Source of the DNA: Clostridiales bacterium
GTDB lineage: Bacteria > Bacillota > Clostridia > Oscillospirales > Oscillospiraceae
Assembly (NCBI GenBank): GCA_029098065.1
Contig: JAQXNP010000054.1
Coordinates: 1 to 28,923, forward strand
Length of the DNA stretch: 28,923 nt
Direction of reading: 5' to 3'
In this document: piece by piece, positions 22,313-28,923 of the stretch
Layout of the letters: each line of letters opens with the position of its first letter
Numbering within the stretch: position 1 is the first letter of the stretch
Made by a program: the position numbers and the translations under genes
Notes under the pieces: model-generated
Databases searched by the model: none
Seen by the model: the letters and a program-made list of their open reading frames with translations, nothing else
What the model was told of the DNA's origin: nothing

Positions 22313-22341
22313 TTGACTTTTCGTCAAGAGCATATTATACT
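22313..22341 (+). promoter_or_regulatory. Promoter of the second peptide-import operon
   Basis: TTGACT (22313-22318), a 17-base spacer and TATACT (22336-22341) form a strong SigA match, with a leader of about 75 bases before the binding-protein ATG. Upstream (22212-22312) I see only a weak AT-rich dyad near 22250-22270 that could be a poor terminator for the racemase gene. Confidence 0.8.
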
Positions 22342-22368
22342 GCTTTCAGCCGCGGAGCGAAGCGGCAT

Positions 22369-22381
22369 TATACATAGTATA
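22369..22381. promoter_or_regulatory. Small palindrome in the leader of importer 2
   Basis: TATAC-ATA-GTATA, about 20 bases downstream of the predicted transcript start, could be an operator. A 5-bp hairpin (GCCGC 22349-22353 with GCGGC 22362-22366) precedes it. Both are short and may be chance. Confidence 0.3.
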
Positions 22382-22421
22382 CCGCATAAAAAAGACCGAC
22401 TAAAAATAAGGAGAGAGAAAC

Positions 22422-24017
22422 ATGAAGTTCCACCGCACGACCGCCCTGGCTCTGGCCCTGGGCCTGACACTCACCGCCTGTTCCGGCGGTTCCGAAAGCG
22501 AGACTCCCAGTGCCGACGGCGGCAGCGAGGCCGCCGACAACAGTGTCCTCACTGTCGCTATCCAGGATGAGGTAGAGGGCCTCGACATCCAGCAGATCGG
22601 CTGGGAGAATATGGTCCAGGCTCTGATCTATGAGCCCCTGGTCGTCTTTAACGAGGACCTGTCCGAGCTCCAGCCCGCCTTTGCCGAGTCCTTCACTGTG
22701 GCGGAGGACGGCTCTTACATCGAATTCGTCCTGCCCGCCGACGCCAAGTTCTCCAACGGCGACGTCTGTGACGCCGAGGCCGTGAAGGCCTCCGAAGAGC
22801 GCTTCCTGGCCATCAGCGAGTACGCCGGCGACCTGGACGCGATGGAGAGCATCGAAGTGGTGGATGCCCAGACCATTCGCTATCACCTCTCCGGTCCGGC
22901 CCCCTACATGTGGGCCTCTCTCACCAGCACCTACGGCGGCATCAATGATGTGGCGGTGGCCGAGACCATGAGCGACGATGAATTCAACCGTCAGCCCGTC
23001 ACCAACGGCCCCTACTATGTGGAGGAGTGGGCTCAGGGCTCCCAGGTGGTTCTGAAGCGCAACGAGTATTACAAGACCAATAACCCCAATGTGGACAACC
23101 AGGGCATCCTGGCGTTCGATACCATCATTGTCCGCTTCATTCCCGATGAGTTCACCCGGGTCAGCGAACTGGAGAGCGGCGATGTGGATGTGATCTACGA
23201 CGTGCCCTCTTCCAGCATCGCCGATCTGGAGGAGAACCCCGACATCACGACCTACCGCTATCAGCAGGCCGGCGTGTCCTATCTGAACATGCAGACGGAA
23301 AAGGGCGTCACCGCCGACATCAAGGTCCGTCAGGCCCTGACTCTGGCCGTGGACCGTCAGGAGATCCTGGACGCTCTGGACGGTGTGGTCACCCCCACCT
23401 ACGGCTTCATCTCCGAGGCTCAGGCCGGCTACAGCGCCGGCAAGGAGGCCGAGCTGGCCGAGAAGCTGGCCTATAATCCCGAGCAGGCCAAGGCGCTGTT
23501 GGCCGAGGCCGGCTGGGCCGACACCGACGGCGACGGCTTTGTGGACAAGGATGGCCAGAAGCTGACCTTTGAGCTCCTTGTGGCCTCTGACCGCGCCTCC
23601 ATCAAGGCCGCGGCCCCCGTGCTCCAGAATCAGTTTGCCGCCATCGGCGTGGACGCTCAGATCCGCGAGTATGAGGGTGCCTACATCAAGCAGCTGATGA
23701 AGGACGATGACTACACCATGGGCGGACGAAACTTCGTGTGGAACGACGCCGACATTCTCTACTACGTCTTTACCGCCGAGTCCGGCTATCCCTGGGATGA
23801 TCCCGCCCTCACCGATGCGCTGGTCGCTGCCCGCACCGAGAACGACACCGAGCTGCGTGTGAAGGCCTATGAGGCCGCCCAGGACATCCTGGTGAATGAC
23901 TACAAGGCCATCTCCCTCTTCGCCGACAACTACTGCGTGGCCACCAAGAGCAACATCAAGGGTCTGGTTGTCACCAACGACGGCCGCTCCTGGTACAACG
24001 ACACGGTCCGCGAGTAA
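22422..24017 (+). CDS. Peptide-binding lipoprotein, SBP family 5 (importer 2)
   Basis: This 531-residue lipid-anchored binding protein has a signal peptide of about 19 residues with lipobox L17-T18-A19-C20. A Ser/Gly/Glu-rich linker follows, then the DppA/OppA fold (VAIQDEVEGLDIQQIGW, ALIYEPLV and TNGPYYVEEW blocks, and the helix IKVRQALTLAVDRQEIL). The ATG follows AAGGAGAG. It is only distantly similar to the binding protein of importer 1, so it should have another specificity. It is first in its operon, behind a strong promoter. The next gene, a serine hydrolase, starts on the last base of its stop codon (TAATG). The true ligand is unknown. Confidence 0.93.
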   Translation: MKFHRTTALALALGLTLTACSGGSESETPSADGGSEAADNSVLTVAIQDEVEGLDIQQIGWENMVQALIYEPLVVFNEDLSELQPAFAESFTVAEDGSYIEFVLPADAKFSNGDVCDAEAVKASEERFLAISEYAGDLDAMESIEVVDAQTIRYHLSGPAPYMWASLTSTYGGINDVAVAETMSDDEFNRQPVTNGPYYVEEWAQGSQVVLKRNEYYKTNNPNVDNQGILAFDTIIVRFIPDEFTRVSELESGDVDVIYDVPSSSIADLEENPDITTYRYQQAGVSYLNMQTEKGVTADIKVRQALTLAVDRQEILDALDGVVTPTYGFISEAQAGYSAGKEAELAEKLAYNPEQAKALLAEAGWADTDGDGFVDKDGQKLTFELLVASDRASIKAAAPVLQNQFAAIGVDAQIREYEGAYIKQLMKDDDYTMGGRNFVWNDADILYYVFTAESGYPWDDPALTDALVAARTENDTELRVKAYEAAQDILVNDYKAISLFADNYCVATKSNIKGLVVTNDGRSWYNDTVRE

Positions 24018-25084
24018 TGGCGATGGAGACACTGGAACAGGCGATTGACCGCGCGGCGGCCCGGAGCATCGGCTCCAACACCCCCGGCTGCGCGATCCTG
24101 CTGGCCAGGGATAACGAGGTGCTCTTCCGCAAGGGCTACGGCATGGCCAACCTGGAAAAGGGGATCCCGGTCCGGCCGGAGGACAACTTCGTCATCGCCT
24201 CCAACACCAAGCAATTTACATGTATGGCCATCCTCATGCTCCGGGACCGGGGCCTGCTGGATCTGGACGAGCCCATCGAGCGGTTTTTCCCCGACTTTCC
24301 GGACTACCGGAAGAGGGTCACCGTCCGGATGCTCATGAGCCACACCTCCGGGATCCGGGAGTATTTTGAAGAGGGCTTCCGGGAGAATGAGGAGGCCCTC
24401 CGGACGGCGGACACCGCCGCCCTGCTGGAGATCGCCAAGGGCTTCGGGCCGGAGCTGGACTTCGAGCCCGACACCAGGTGGTCCTACTGCAACACCGCCT
24501 ATGTGATGCTGGGGGACATCGTCCGCCAGCTCACCGGAAAGATGTTCGGCCGGTTCCTGGAGAGCGAGATCTTCGCCCCGCTGGGGATGACCGGCACCGC
24601 AGCCCCCGACTACATGGATCAGACCGACCCCAGGCAGACGGCGGGCTATGTGGAGACCGCCCCCGGCGTGTTCGTCCCCCAGCCCTATGACATGCTGCTG
24701 GTGGGCTATGCCGACGGCAATATCTCCTCCAATGTGGACGATCTGCTCAAGTGGCACCACTATCTCTATGAGAGCGGCAGCGAGGCGCTGGTGAAGCGCT
24801 CCACGGTAGAGGAAATGTTCGTCTCCCACCGGCTGAAGGACGGGACCCCCACCCACTACGGCATGGGCCTGTTCCTGGACCAGATCGAGGGAAAGTCCAG
24901 GCACTACCCCGGCCATAGGGAGATCTGGCACACCGGCGGCACCATGGGGTTTATTTCCCGGGTGTCCCGGTTCCCCGAGGACGGCGTCACCGCCGTCATG
25001 CTCACCAACTGGGAAGGGGAGGGCCTGGATCGGGACGGACTGTTCCACTCCGTCCTGGACGAGCTGTTCCGCCGGCTGTCATAA
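24017..25084 (+). CDS. Beta-lactamase-fold serine hydrolase, cytoplasmic
   Basis: This 355-residue serine hydrolase is of the class C beta-lactamase / DD-peptidase (S12) superfamily, which includes D-aminopeptidases, DD-carboxypeptidases and esterases. Motif 1 SxxK is S62-N-T-K65, with S62 the nucleophile. Motif 2 YxN is Y157-C-N159. Motif 3 is H305-T-G-G308. LMSHTSGI and LLSN-type neighbours fit the family. There is no signal peptide or membrane segment, so it should act in the cytoplasm, which is unusual for DD-peptidases. The ATG overlaps the binding-protein stop (TAATG). It sits between the binding protein and the permeases of importer 2, so it probably processes the imported compound, perhaps one with a D-residue. 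The substrate is inferred only from context. Confidence 0.9.
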   Translation: MAMETLEQAIDRAAARSIGSNTPGCAILLARDNEVLFRKGYGMANLEKGIPVRPEDNFVIASNTKQFTCMAILMLRDRGLLDLDEPIERFFPDFPDYRKRVTVRMLMSHTSGIREYFEEGFRENEEALRTADTAALLEIAKGFGPELDFEPDTRWSYCNTAYVMLGDIVRQLTGKMFGRFLESEIFAPLGMTGTAAPDYMDQTDPRQTAGYVETAPGVFVPQPYDMLLVGYADGNISSNVDDLLKWHHYLYESGSEALVKRSTVEEMFVSHRLKDGTPTHYGMGLFLDQIEGKSRHYPGHREIWHTGGTMGFISRVSRFPEDGVTAVMLTNWEGEGLDRDGLFHSVLDELFRRLS

Positions 25085-25090
25085 GATGCG

Positions 25091-25133
25091 AGCCCAGGCG
25101 CGGCGCCCCCCGGGGACACCGCGCCTTTGGGCT
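25091..25133 (+). other. Strong intercistronic hairpin without U-run
   Basis: AGCCCA-GGCGCGG (25091-25103) pairs with CCGCGCC (25119-25125) and TGGGCT (25128-25133), with a two-base bulge. It lies between the hydrolase and permease genes and is followed by GTCTATTTCC. It is a likely attenuator or transcript stabiliser setting lower expression of the pore genes. Confidence 0.5.
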
Positions 25134-25163
25134 GTCTATTTCCGTTTGTAAGGAGGAAGAGCC

Positions 25164-26093
25164 TTGAGCGACGTCGCGAAATATATCCTGAAGCGTCTGC
25201 TGACCGGCGTGCTGGTGGTGCTGTGCGTCACGATCATTATTTTCGGTATCCTGCAGGCCATGCCCGGCGACCCCATCGATCTGATGGTGGACACCCGCGT
25301 CTCAGCGGAGAAGGTGGCCGAGCTGAAGGCCCGGTGGGGCCTGGATAAACCTCCGGTGGTCCAGTATTTCTACTGGCTCAGCAATATCTGCCGGGGAGAT
25401 TTCGGCACCTCCATCAGCACCAAGCAGGAGGTCCTTTACCTGATCCAGCAGCGGCTGCCCTACACCCTGATGCTCACCGGCGCCGCCATGATCATTGAGT
25501 ATCTGCTGGCCATCCCCCTGGGGCTGGTGGCCGCCGTGCGGCGGGACGGGATTCTGGACAAGTTCCTGACCGTGGTCATGGTGGTGCTCTGGTCCATGCC
25601 CGCCTTCTGGCTGGGCGTGCTGCTGATCCGGCAATTTGCCGTGAAGAACAGCTTCTTCCCCATTTCGGGGTACAGCGGGCTGAAGTCCCTGGTGCTGCCC
25701 GCCCTCACCCTGGCGCTGCCCTCTCTGGCCCAGATCTTCCGGCTCACCCGCAGCGAGGTGCTGGATGTGATGGAGGAGAAGCACGTGGAGACCGCCTACG
25801 CCAAAGGCATCTCCGACAAGATGGTGCTGGTGCGCCATGTGCTGCGCAACGCCCTCATCCCGGTGACGGTGACCTTCTTCCTCAACCTGCCCTGGCTCAT
25901 CGGCGGGGCTGTGGTGGTGGAAAACGTCTTTGGCTGGCCCGGCATGGGTCAGCTGCTGTGGAAGGGGATCTCCAAGCAGGATTTCCCCATCGTTCAGGGC
26001 ATCGTGTTCGTCATCGCGGTTCTCACCGTGATCTGTAATCTCATCGGGGACATTGTGTCCGGCATCCTGGATCCCCGCATCCGGATGGAATAA
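25164..26093 (+). CDS. Peptide ABC transporter permease, DppB/OppB type (importer 2)
   Basis: This 309-residue pore subunit has the N-terminal segment YILKRLLTGVLVVLCVTII, MPGDPIDLM and WGLDKPPVVQYFYWL, the DppB/OppB marks. EAA-like loop residues HVETAYAKGISDKMV and the end ILDPRIRME complete it. The TTG start follows AAGGAGGA by about 7 bases, and no better start lies nearby. About six membrane segments are visible. The partner permease starts 12 bases after its stop. The nearby hairpin and the TTG start both suggest lower expression than the binding protein. Confidence 0.93.
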   Translation: MSDVAKYILKRLLTGVLVVLCVTIIIFGILQAMPGDPIDLMVDTRVSAEKVAELKARWGLDKPPVVQYFYWLSNICRGDFGTSISTKQEVLYLIQQRLPYTLMLTGAAMIIEYLLAIPLGLVAAVRRDGILDKFLTVVMVVLWSMPAFWLGVLLIRQFAVKNSFFPISGYSGLKSLVLPALTLALPSLAQIFRLTRSEVLDVMEEKHVETAYAKGISDKMVLVRHVLRNALIPVTVTFFLNLPWLIGGAVVVENVFGWPGMGQLLWKGISKQDFPIVQGIVFVIAVLTVICNLIGDIVSGILDPRIRME

Positions 26094-26105
26094 GGGGGGA
26101 TTCGT

Positions 26106-26942
26106 GTGAAAAAGAGCCGCAAACTGAAGCTTATCCTGAAAAAGCCCCTGTTCCTCATCGGCTTTCTGATGATGGCGGTGGTCATTCTGGCCGCCATCTT
26201 CGCCCCCCAGATCGCGCCCCACGGCTACGCCGAGCAGAATCTGGCCATGAAGCTCCAGGCCCCCTGCGCCGAGTTCCCTCTGGGCACCGACCGGTACGGC
26301 CGCTGCATCTTCAGCCGGATCCTCTACGGCTCCCGCATCGCCCTGAAGGTGGGCCTGGTGGCGGTGGTCATCGAGTCCGTCATCGGCGTCACCCTGGGCA
26401 TCGTGGCCGGGTACTACGGCAAGAAGGCTGACCGGGTCATCATGTTCGTCACCGACATGATCTGGTCTATCCCGCCCATCATTCTGGCCATGGCCATCGT
26501 CCTGCTGCTGGGCCCCAGCGCGGAGAACGTGGCCATCTCGGTGGCTCTGGTCACCTGGGCACAGTTTACCAAGATCGTCCGGGCCAAGGTCCAGTCCATG
26601 AAGGAGCTGTCCTATATCGAGGCGGCCCGGGTCTATGGCGAGAGCGATCTGCAGATCATCCTGCGCTACATCCTGCCCAACCTGACCTCCACCATCGTGA
26701 TCCTGACCTCTCTGGCCCTGCCCTCGGCCATCCTGTCCACCACCTCCATGGGCTTCCTGGGTCTGGGCGCCCAGGAGCCGCTCCCCGACTGGGGCATGAT
26801 CCTGTCCAGCGGCATTGAGTTTATCAAGAAAGCCCCCTGGATTTCCTTCTGGCCGGGTCTCGCCATCGTGTGGACGGTGCTGGGCTTCAATCTGGCCGCC
26901 GAGGGACTGAAGGAACTGCTGGACCCGCGGATGAAGGTGTGA
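26106..26942 (+). CDS. Peptide ABC transporter permease, DppC/OppC type (importer 2)
   Basis: The second pore subunit has 278 residues and is shorter than its counterpart in importer 1, because the loop before LGTDRYGRCIFSRILYG is short. It has the DppC/OppC N-terminal segment (KKPLFLIGFLMMAVVILAAIFAPQIAPHGY in parts), an EAA-like loop (SYIEAARVYGESDLQI) and the end LGFNLAAEGLKELLDPRMKV. The GTG at 26106 follows a GGGGGGA site. The ATPase gene starts 4 bases after its stop. Confidence 0.93.
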   Translation: MKKSRKLKLILKKPLFLIGFLMMAVVILAAIFAPQIAPHGYAEQNLAMKLQAPCAEFPLGTDRYGRCIFSRILYGSRIALKVGLVAVVIESVIGVTLGIVAGYYGKKADRVIMFVTDMIWSIPPIILAMAIVLLLGPSAENVAISVALVTWAQFTKIVRAKVQSMKELSYIEAARVYGESDLQIILRYILPNLTSTIVILTSLALPSAILSTTSMGFLGLGAQEPLPDWGMILSSGIEFIKKAPWISFWPGLAIVWTVLGFNLAAEGLKELLDPRMKV

Positions 26943-26946
26943 CGAT

Positions 26947-27918
26947 ATGGAAGAGAATATTTTACAGGTAACGGACCTGTCGGTGAGCTTTTCCGGCGGG
27001 GTCCAGGCCGTCCACGGAGTCAGCTTCGGCATCCGGCCGGGGGAGACCTTTGCCCTGGTGGGAGAGTCGGGCTGCGGCAAATCCACCACCGCCCGGGCCA
27101 TCATGCGGCTGATCCGCGCCCCCGGGCGCATCACCGGCGGCCAGGTGATTTTTCAGGACCGGGATCTGCTGGGACTGTCCAACCGGGAGATGACCCGGGT
27201 CCGGGGCCGGGAGATCGGTATGATCTTTCAGAATCCCCTGGACTCGCTGAATCCGGTCTACACCATCGGAAGCCAGGTGGCCGAGGGCCTCATTGTGGAC
27301 AAGATGGAGAAGAAGGAGGCCTGGAAGCTGGCTGCGGACATGTTCCGGGACGTGAAGATCCCGGATCCCGAGCAGCGGATGAAGGCCTATCCCCACGAGA
27401 TCTCCGGCGGCATGCGCCAGCGGGTGATGATCGGCATGATGCTCTGCCGCCACCCCAAGCTTCTGATCGCCGACGAGCCCACCACCGCCTTGGATGTGAC
27501 CATCCAGGCGGGCATCATTGAACTGATGAACGACCTGCGGCGGAAATACAATACCGCCGTACTGATGATCACCCACGACTTCGGGATCGTGGCCGACATG
27601 GCCGACCGGGTGGGCGTGATGTACGCCGGCCAGCTGGTAGAGGTGGCCGATGTGTTCACCATTTTCGATGAGCCGCTCCACCCCTACACCCGCCTGCTGA
27701 TGAAGGCCCTGCCCGTCATCACCAAACGGGAAGGCCGGCTGGTGACCATTCCCGGCACGGTGCCCGACCTGTCCAAACAGATGGAGGGCTGCCGGTTTGC
27801 CGACCGCTGCCCCGACGCCACAGAGGCCTGCCGCCGCTCGGTTCCCGCGATGAAGGAGATTGAGTCCGGCCATCTGTGCGCCTGTCATCTGGTGAAGGGA
27901 GGCCCCGCCCATGCGTGA
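26947..27918 (+). CDS. Peptide ABC transporter ATPase, DppD/OppD type (importer 2)
   Basis: This 323-residue nucleotide-binding subunit has Walker A at 39-46 (GESGCGKS) and the Q-loop in GMIFQNPLDSLNP. The signature is ISGGMRQRVMIG, Walker B is [14 protein letters not shown] and the switch is ITHDFG. The C-terminal Oligo_HPY domain has the Cys set CRFADRCPDATEAC plus a later CACH, possibly an iron-sulphur site as known for some DppD proteins. The spacing from Walker A to Q-loop is normal. Its end overlaps the next ATPase gene by 8 bases, which couples the two subunits. Confidence 0.94.
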   Translation: MEENILQVTDLSVSFSGGVQAVHGVSFGIRPGETFALVGESGCGKSTTARAIMRLIRAPGRITGGQVIFQDRDLLGLSNREMTRVRGREIGMIFQNPLDSLNPVYTIGSQVAEGLIVDKMEKKEAWKLAADMFRDVKIPDPEQRMKAYPHEISGGMRQRVMIGMMLCRHPKLLIADEPTTALDVTIQAGIIELMNDLRRKYNTAVLMITHDFGIVADMADRVGVMYAGQLVEVADVFTIFDEPLHPYTRLLMKALPVITKREGRLVTIPGTVPDLSKQMEGCRFADRCPDATEACRRSVPAMKEIESGHLCACHLVKGGPAHA

Positions 27919-28918
27919 ACCTCTGCTGAAGATCGACCATCTGAAGAAGTATTTCCCCCTGAAGGGCGGGCTGAAAAAGTCGGACGTCTTTGTCCGCGCC
28001 GTGGATGACGTGACGCTGGACATCTATCCCGGGGAGACCCTGGGCCTGGTGGGGGAGTCCGGCTCGGGCAAGACCACTCTGGCCAAGATGATTCTGGGCC
28101 TCCTGGCCCCCACCGAGGGGACCATCACTCTGGATGGGCTGGACATTCACGACAGGGCCCGGAAGAAGGAGATCCACCGCGCCGTGGGCGCGGTGTTCCA
28201 GGACCCGGCCTCCTCTCTGAATCCCCGCTCCACCGTCTACCGCTCTCTGGAGCGTCCCCTGGAGCTCAACGGCTACAACAAGTCGGACGCCCGGGACATA
28301 ATCTATGAGACCGCCGAGAAGGTGAACCTGGGCCGGGAGCTGCTGGACCGGTTCCCCTATGAGCTCTCCGGCGGCCAGCAGCAGCGGGTGTCCATCGCCC
28401 GGGCCATCATGCTCAAGCCCCGGCTGCTGGTGCTGGATGAGCCCACCTCCGCTCTGGATGTGTCGGTGCAGGCCCAGACCCTCAACGAACTGCTGGACCT
28501 CCAGGAGAAGTTCGGCCTGACCTATCTGTTCATCACCCACAACCTGTCGGTGGTGCGCTACATGAGCGACCGCATCTGCGTCATGTACGGCGGCAAGCTC
28601 ATGGAGGTGGGGGATACCGATCAGATCTATGACCGATATCTCCACCCCTATACCCTGAGCCTGCTGTCCTCGGTGCCGCCCCTGCATCCCAGACAGCGGG
28701 ATCGGAAAAAGTATCTCCTCACCGGCGACATGCCCAGCCTCATCGGGGATGTGCAGGGCTGCCACTTCGCCTCCCGGTGTCCCTTTGCCCGGGACCGGTG
28801 CCGGGAGGAAGAGCCGCCCTTCCTGACGCTGGAGGATGGCCGCCAGATCGCCTGCCATTTCGCCGGGGAGCTGGAATTCCGGAAATATGACCAAAGACCT
28901 CCGGGGCGTCTCCCGTAG
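27911..28918 (+). CDS. Peptide ABC transporter ATPase, DppF/OppF type (importer 2)
   Basis: This 335-residue ATPase of normal family length has Walker A with K54 (GESGSGKTT), Q-loop Q97 in VFQDPASSLNP, signature LSGGQQQRVSIARA, Walker B LLVLDEPTSALDVS and switch ITHNLS (Asn after His instead of the commoner Asp). A C-terminal Oligo_HPY domain contains CHFASRCPFARDRC and a later CH. The ATG at 27911 follows AAGGGAGG by about 7 bases and overlaps the upstream ATPase gene. It is the last gene in the window and a useful comparison for the enlarged ATPase at 12898. Confidence 0.94.
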   Translation: MREPLLKIDHLKKYFPLKGGLKKSDVFVRAVDDVTLDIYPGETLGLVGESGSGKTTLAKMILGLLAPTEGTITLDGLDIHDRARKKEIHRAVGAVFQDPASSLNPRSTVYRSLERPLELNGYNKSDARDIIYETAEKVNLGRELLDRFPYELSGGQQQRVSIARAIMLKPRLLVLDEPTSALDVSVQAQTLNELLDLQEKFGLTYLFITHNLSVVRYMSDRICVMYGGKLMEVGDTDQIYDRYLHPYTLSLLSSVPPLHPRQRDRKKYLLTGDMPSLIGDVQGCHFASRCPFARDRCREEEPPFLTLEDGRQIACHFAGELEFRKYDQRPPGRLP

Positions 28919-28923
28919 GTCTT

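Overview
The window reads as a chromosomal segment of a GC-rich, endospore-forming Clostridia member, most like the Oscillospiraceae (Flavonifractor or Lawsonibacter-like). This rests on strong AGGAGG-type ribosome binding sites, GTG/TTG starts, sporulation genes (gpr, a PdaB-type deacetylase) and an scfA-scfB (SCIFF ranthipeptide) pair typical of Clostridia. The genus is an inference. I see no tRNA, rRNA, CRISPR array, insertion sequence or phage gene.

Layout. Positions 1-7138 hold housekeeping and cell-envelope genes: the 3' end of pta; a membrane-anchored LysM-G5-M23 peptidoglycan hydrolase with a WalR-type direct repeat at its promoter; gpr on the minus strand; rpsT with a TTG start; a YihY/BrkB membrane protein overlapping a GNAT acetyltransferase; a Cof-type HAD phosphatase; and two half-size chromate-transporter genes on the minus strand. 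These diverge from an Lrp/AsnC regulator (7415-7873).

Positions 8182-16116 form a peptide-import operon: two permeases, a lipoprotein binding protein, two ATPases and a cytoplasmic gamma-glutamyltranspeptidase-like enzyme. The second ATPase carries an insertion of about 205 residues, largely predicted coiled coil, between Walker A and the Q-loop. Positions 16368-20136 hold an XRE regulator with membrane segments, the 46-residue SCIFF precursor scfA, the radical SAM maturase scfB, and an Orn/Lys/Arg-decarboxylase-fold PLP enzyme whose start overlaps the scfB stop.

Positions 20202-22211 hold a PdaB-type deacetylase (minus) divergent from an alanine/ornithine-racemase-family PLP enzyme. Positions 22422-28918 form a second peptide importer: binding protein, an embedded cytoplasmic beta-lactamase-fold serine hydrolase, two permeases and two ATPases of normal length.

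How it fits together. Both importers are built around an intracellular hydrolase, so each looks like an 'import and cleave' module: gamma-glutamyl compounds for the first, and possibly D-amino-acid-containing peptides for the second, given the nearby racemase. The substrates are inferred from context only. The most unusual items are the ATPase insertion, the SCIFF peptide with a seventh cysteine and Gly at the position I expect to be the Thr acceptor, the coupling of a PLP enzyme to scfB, and the WalR box.
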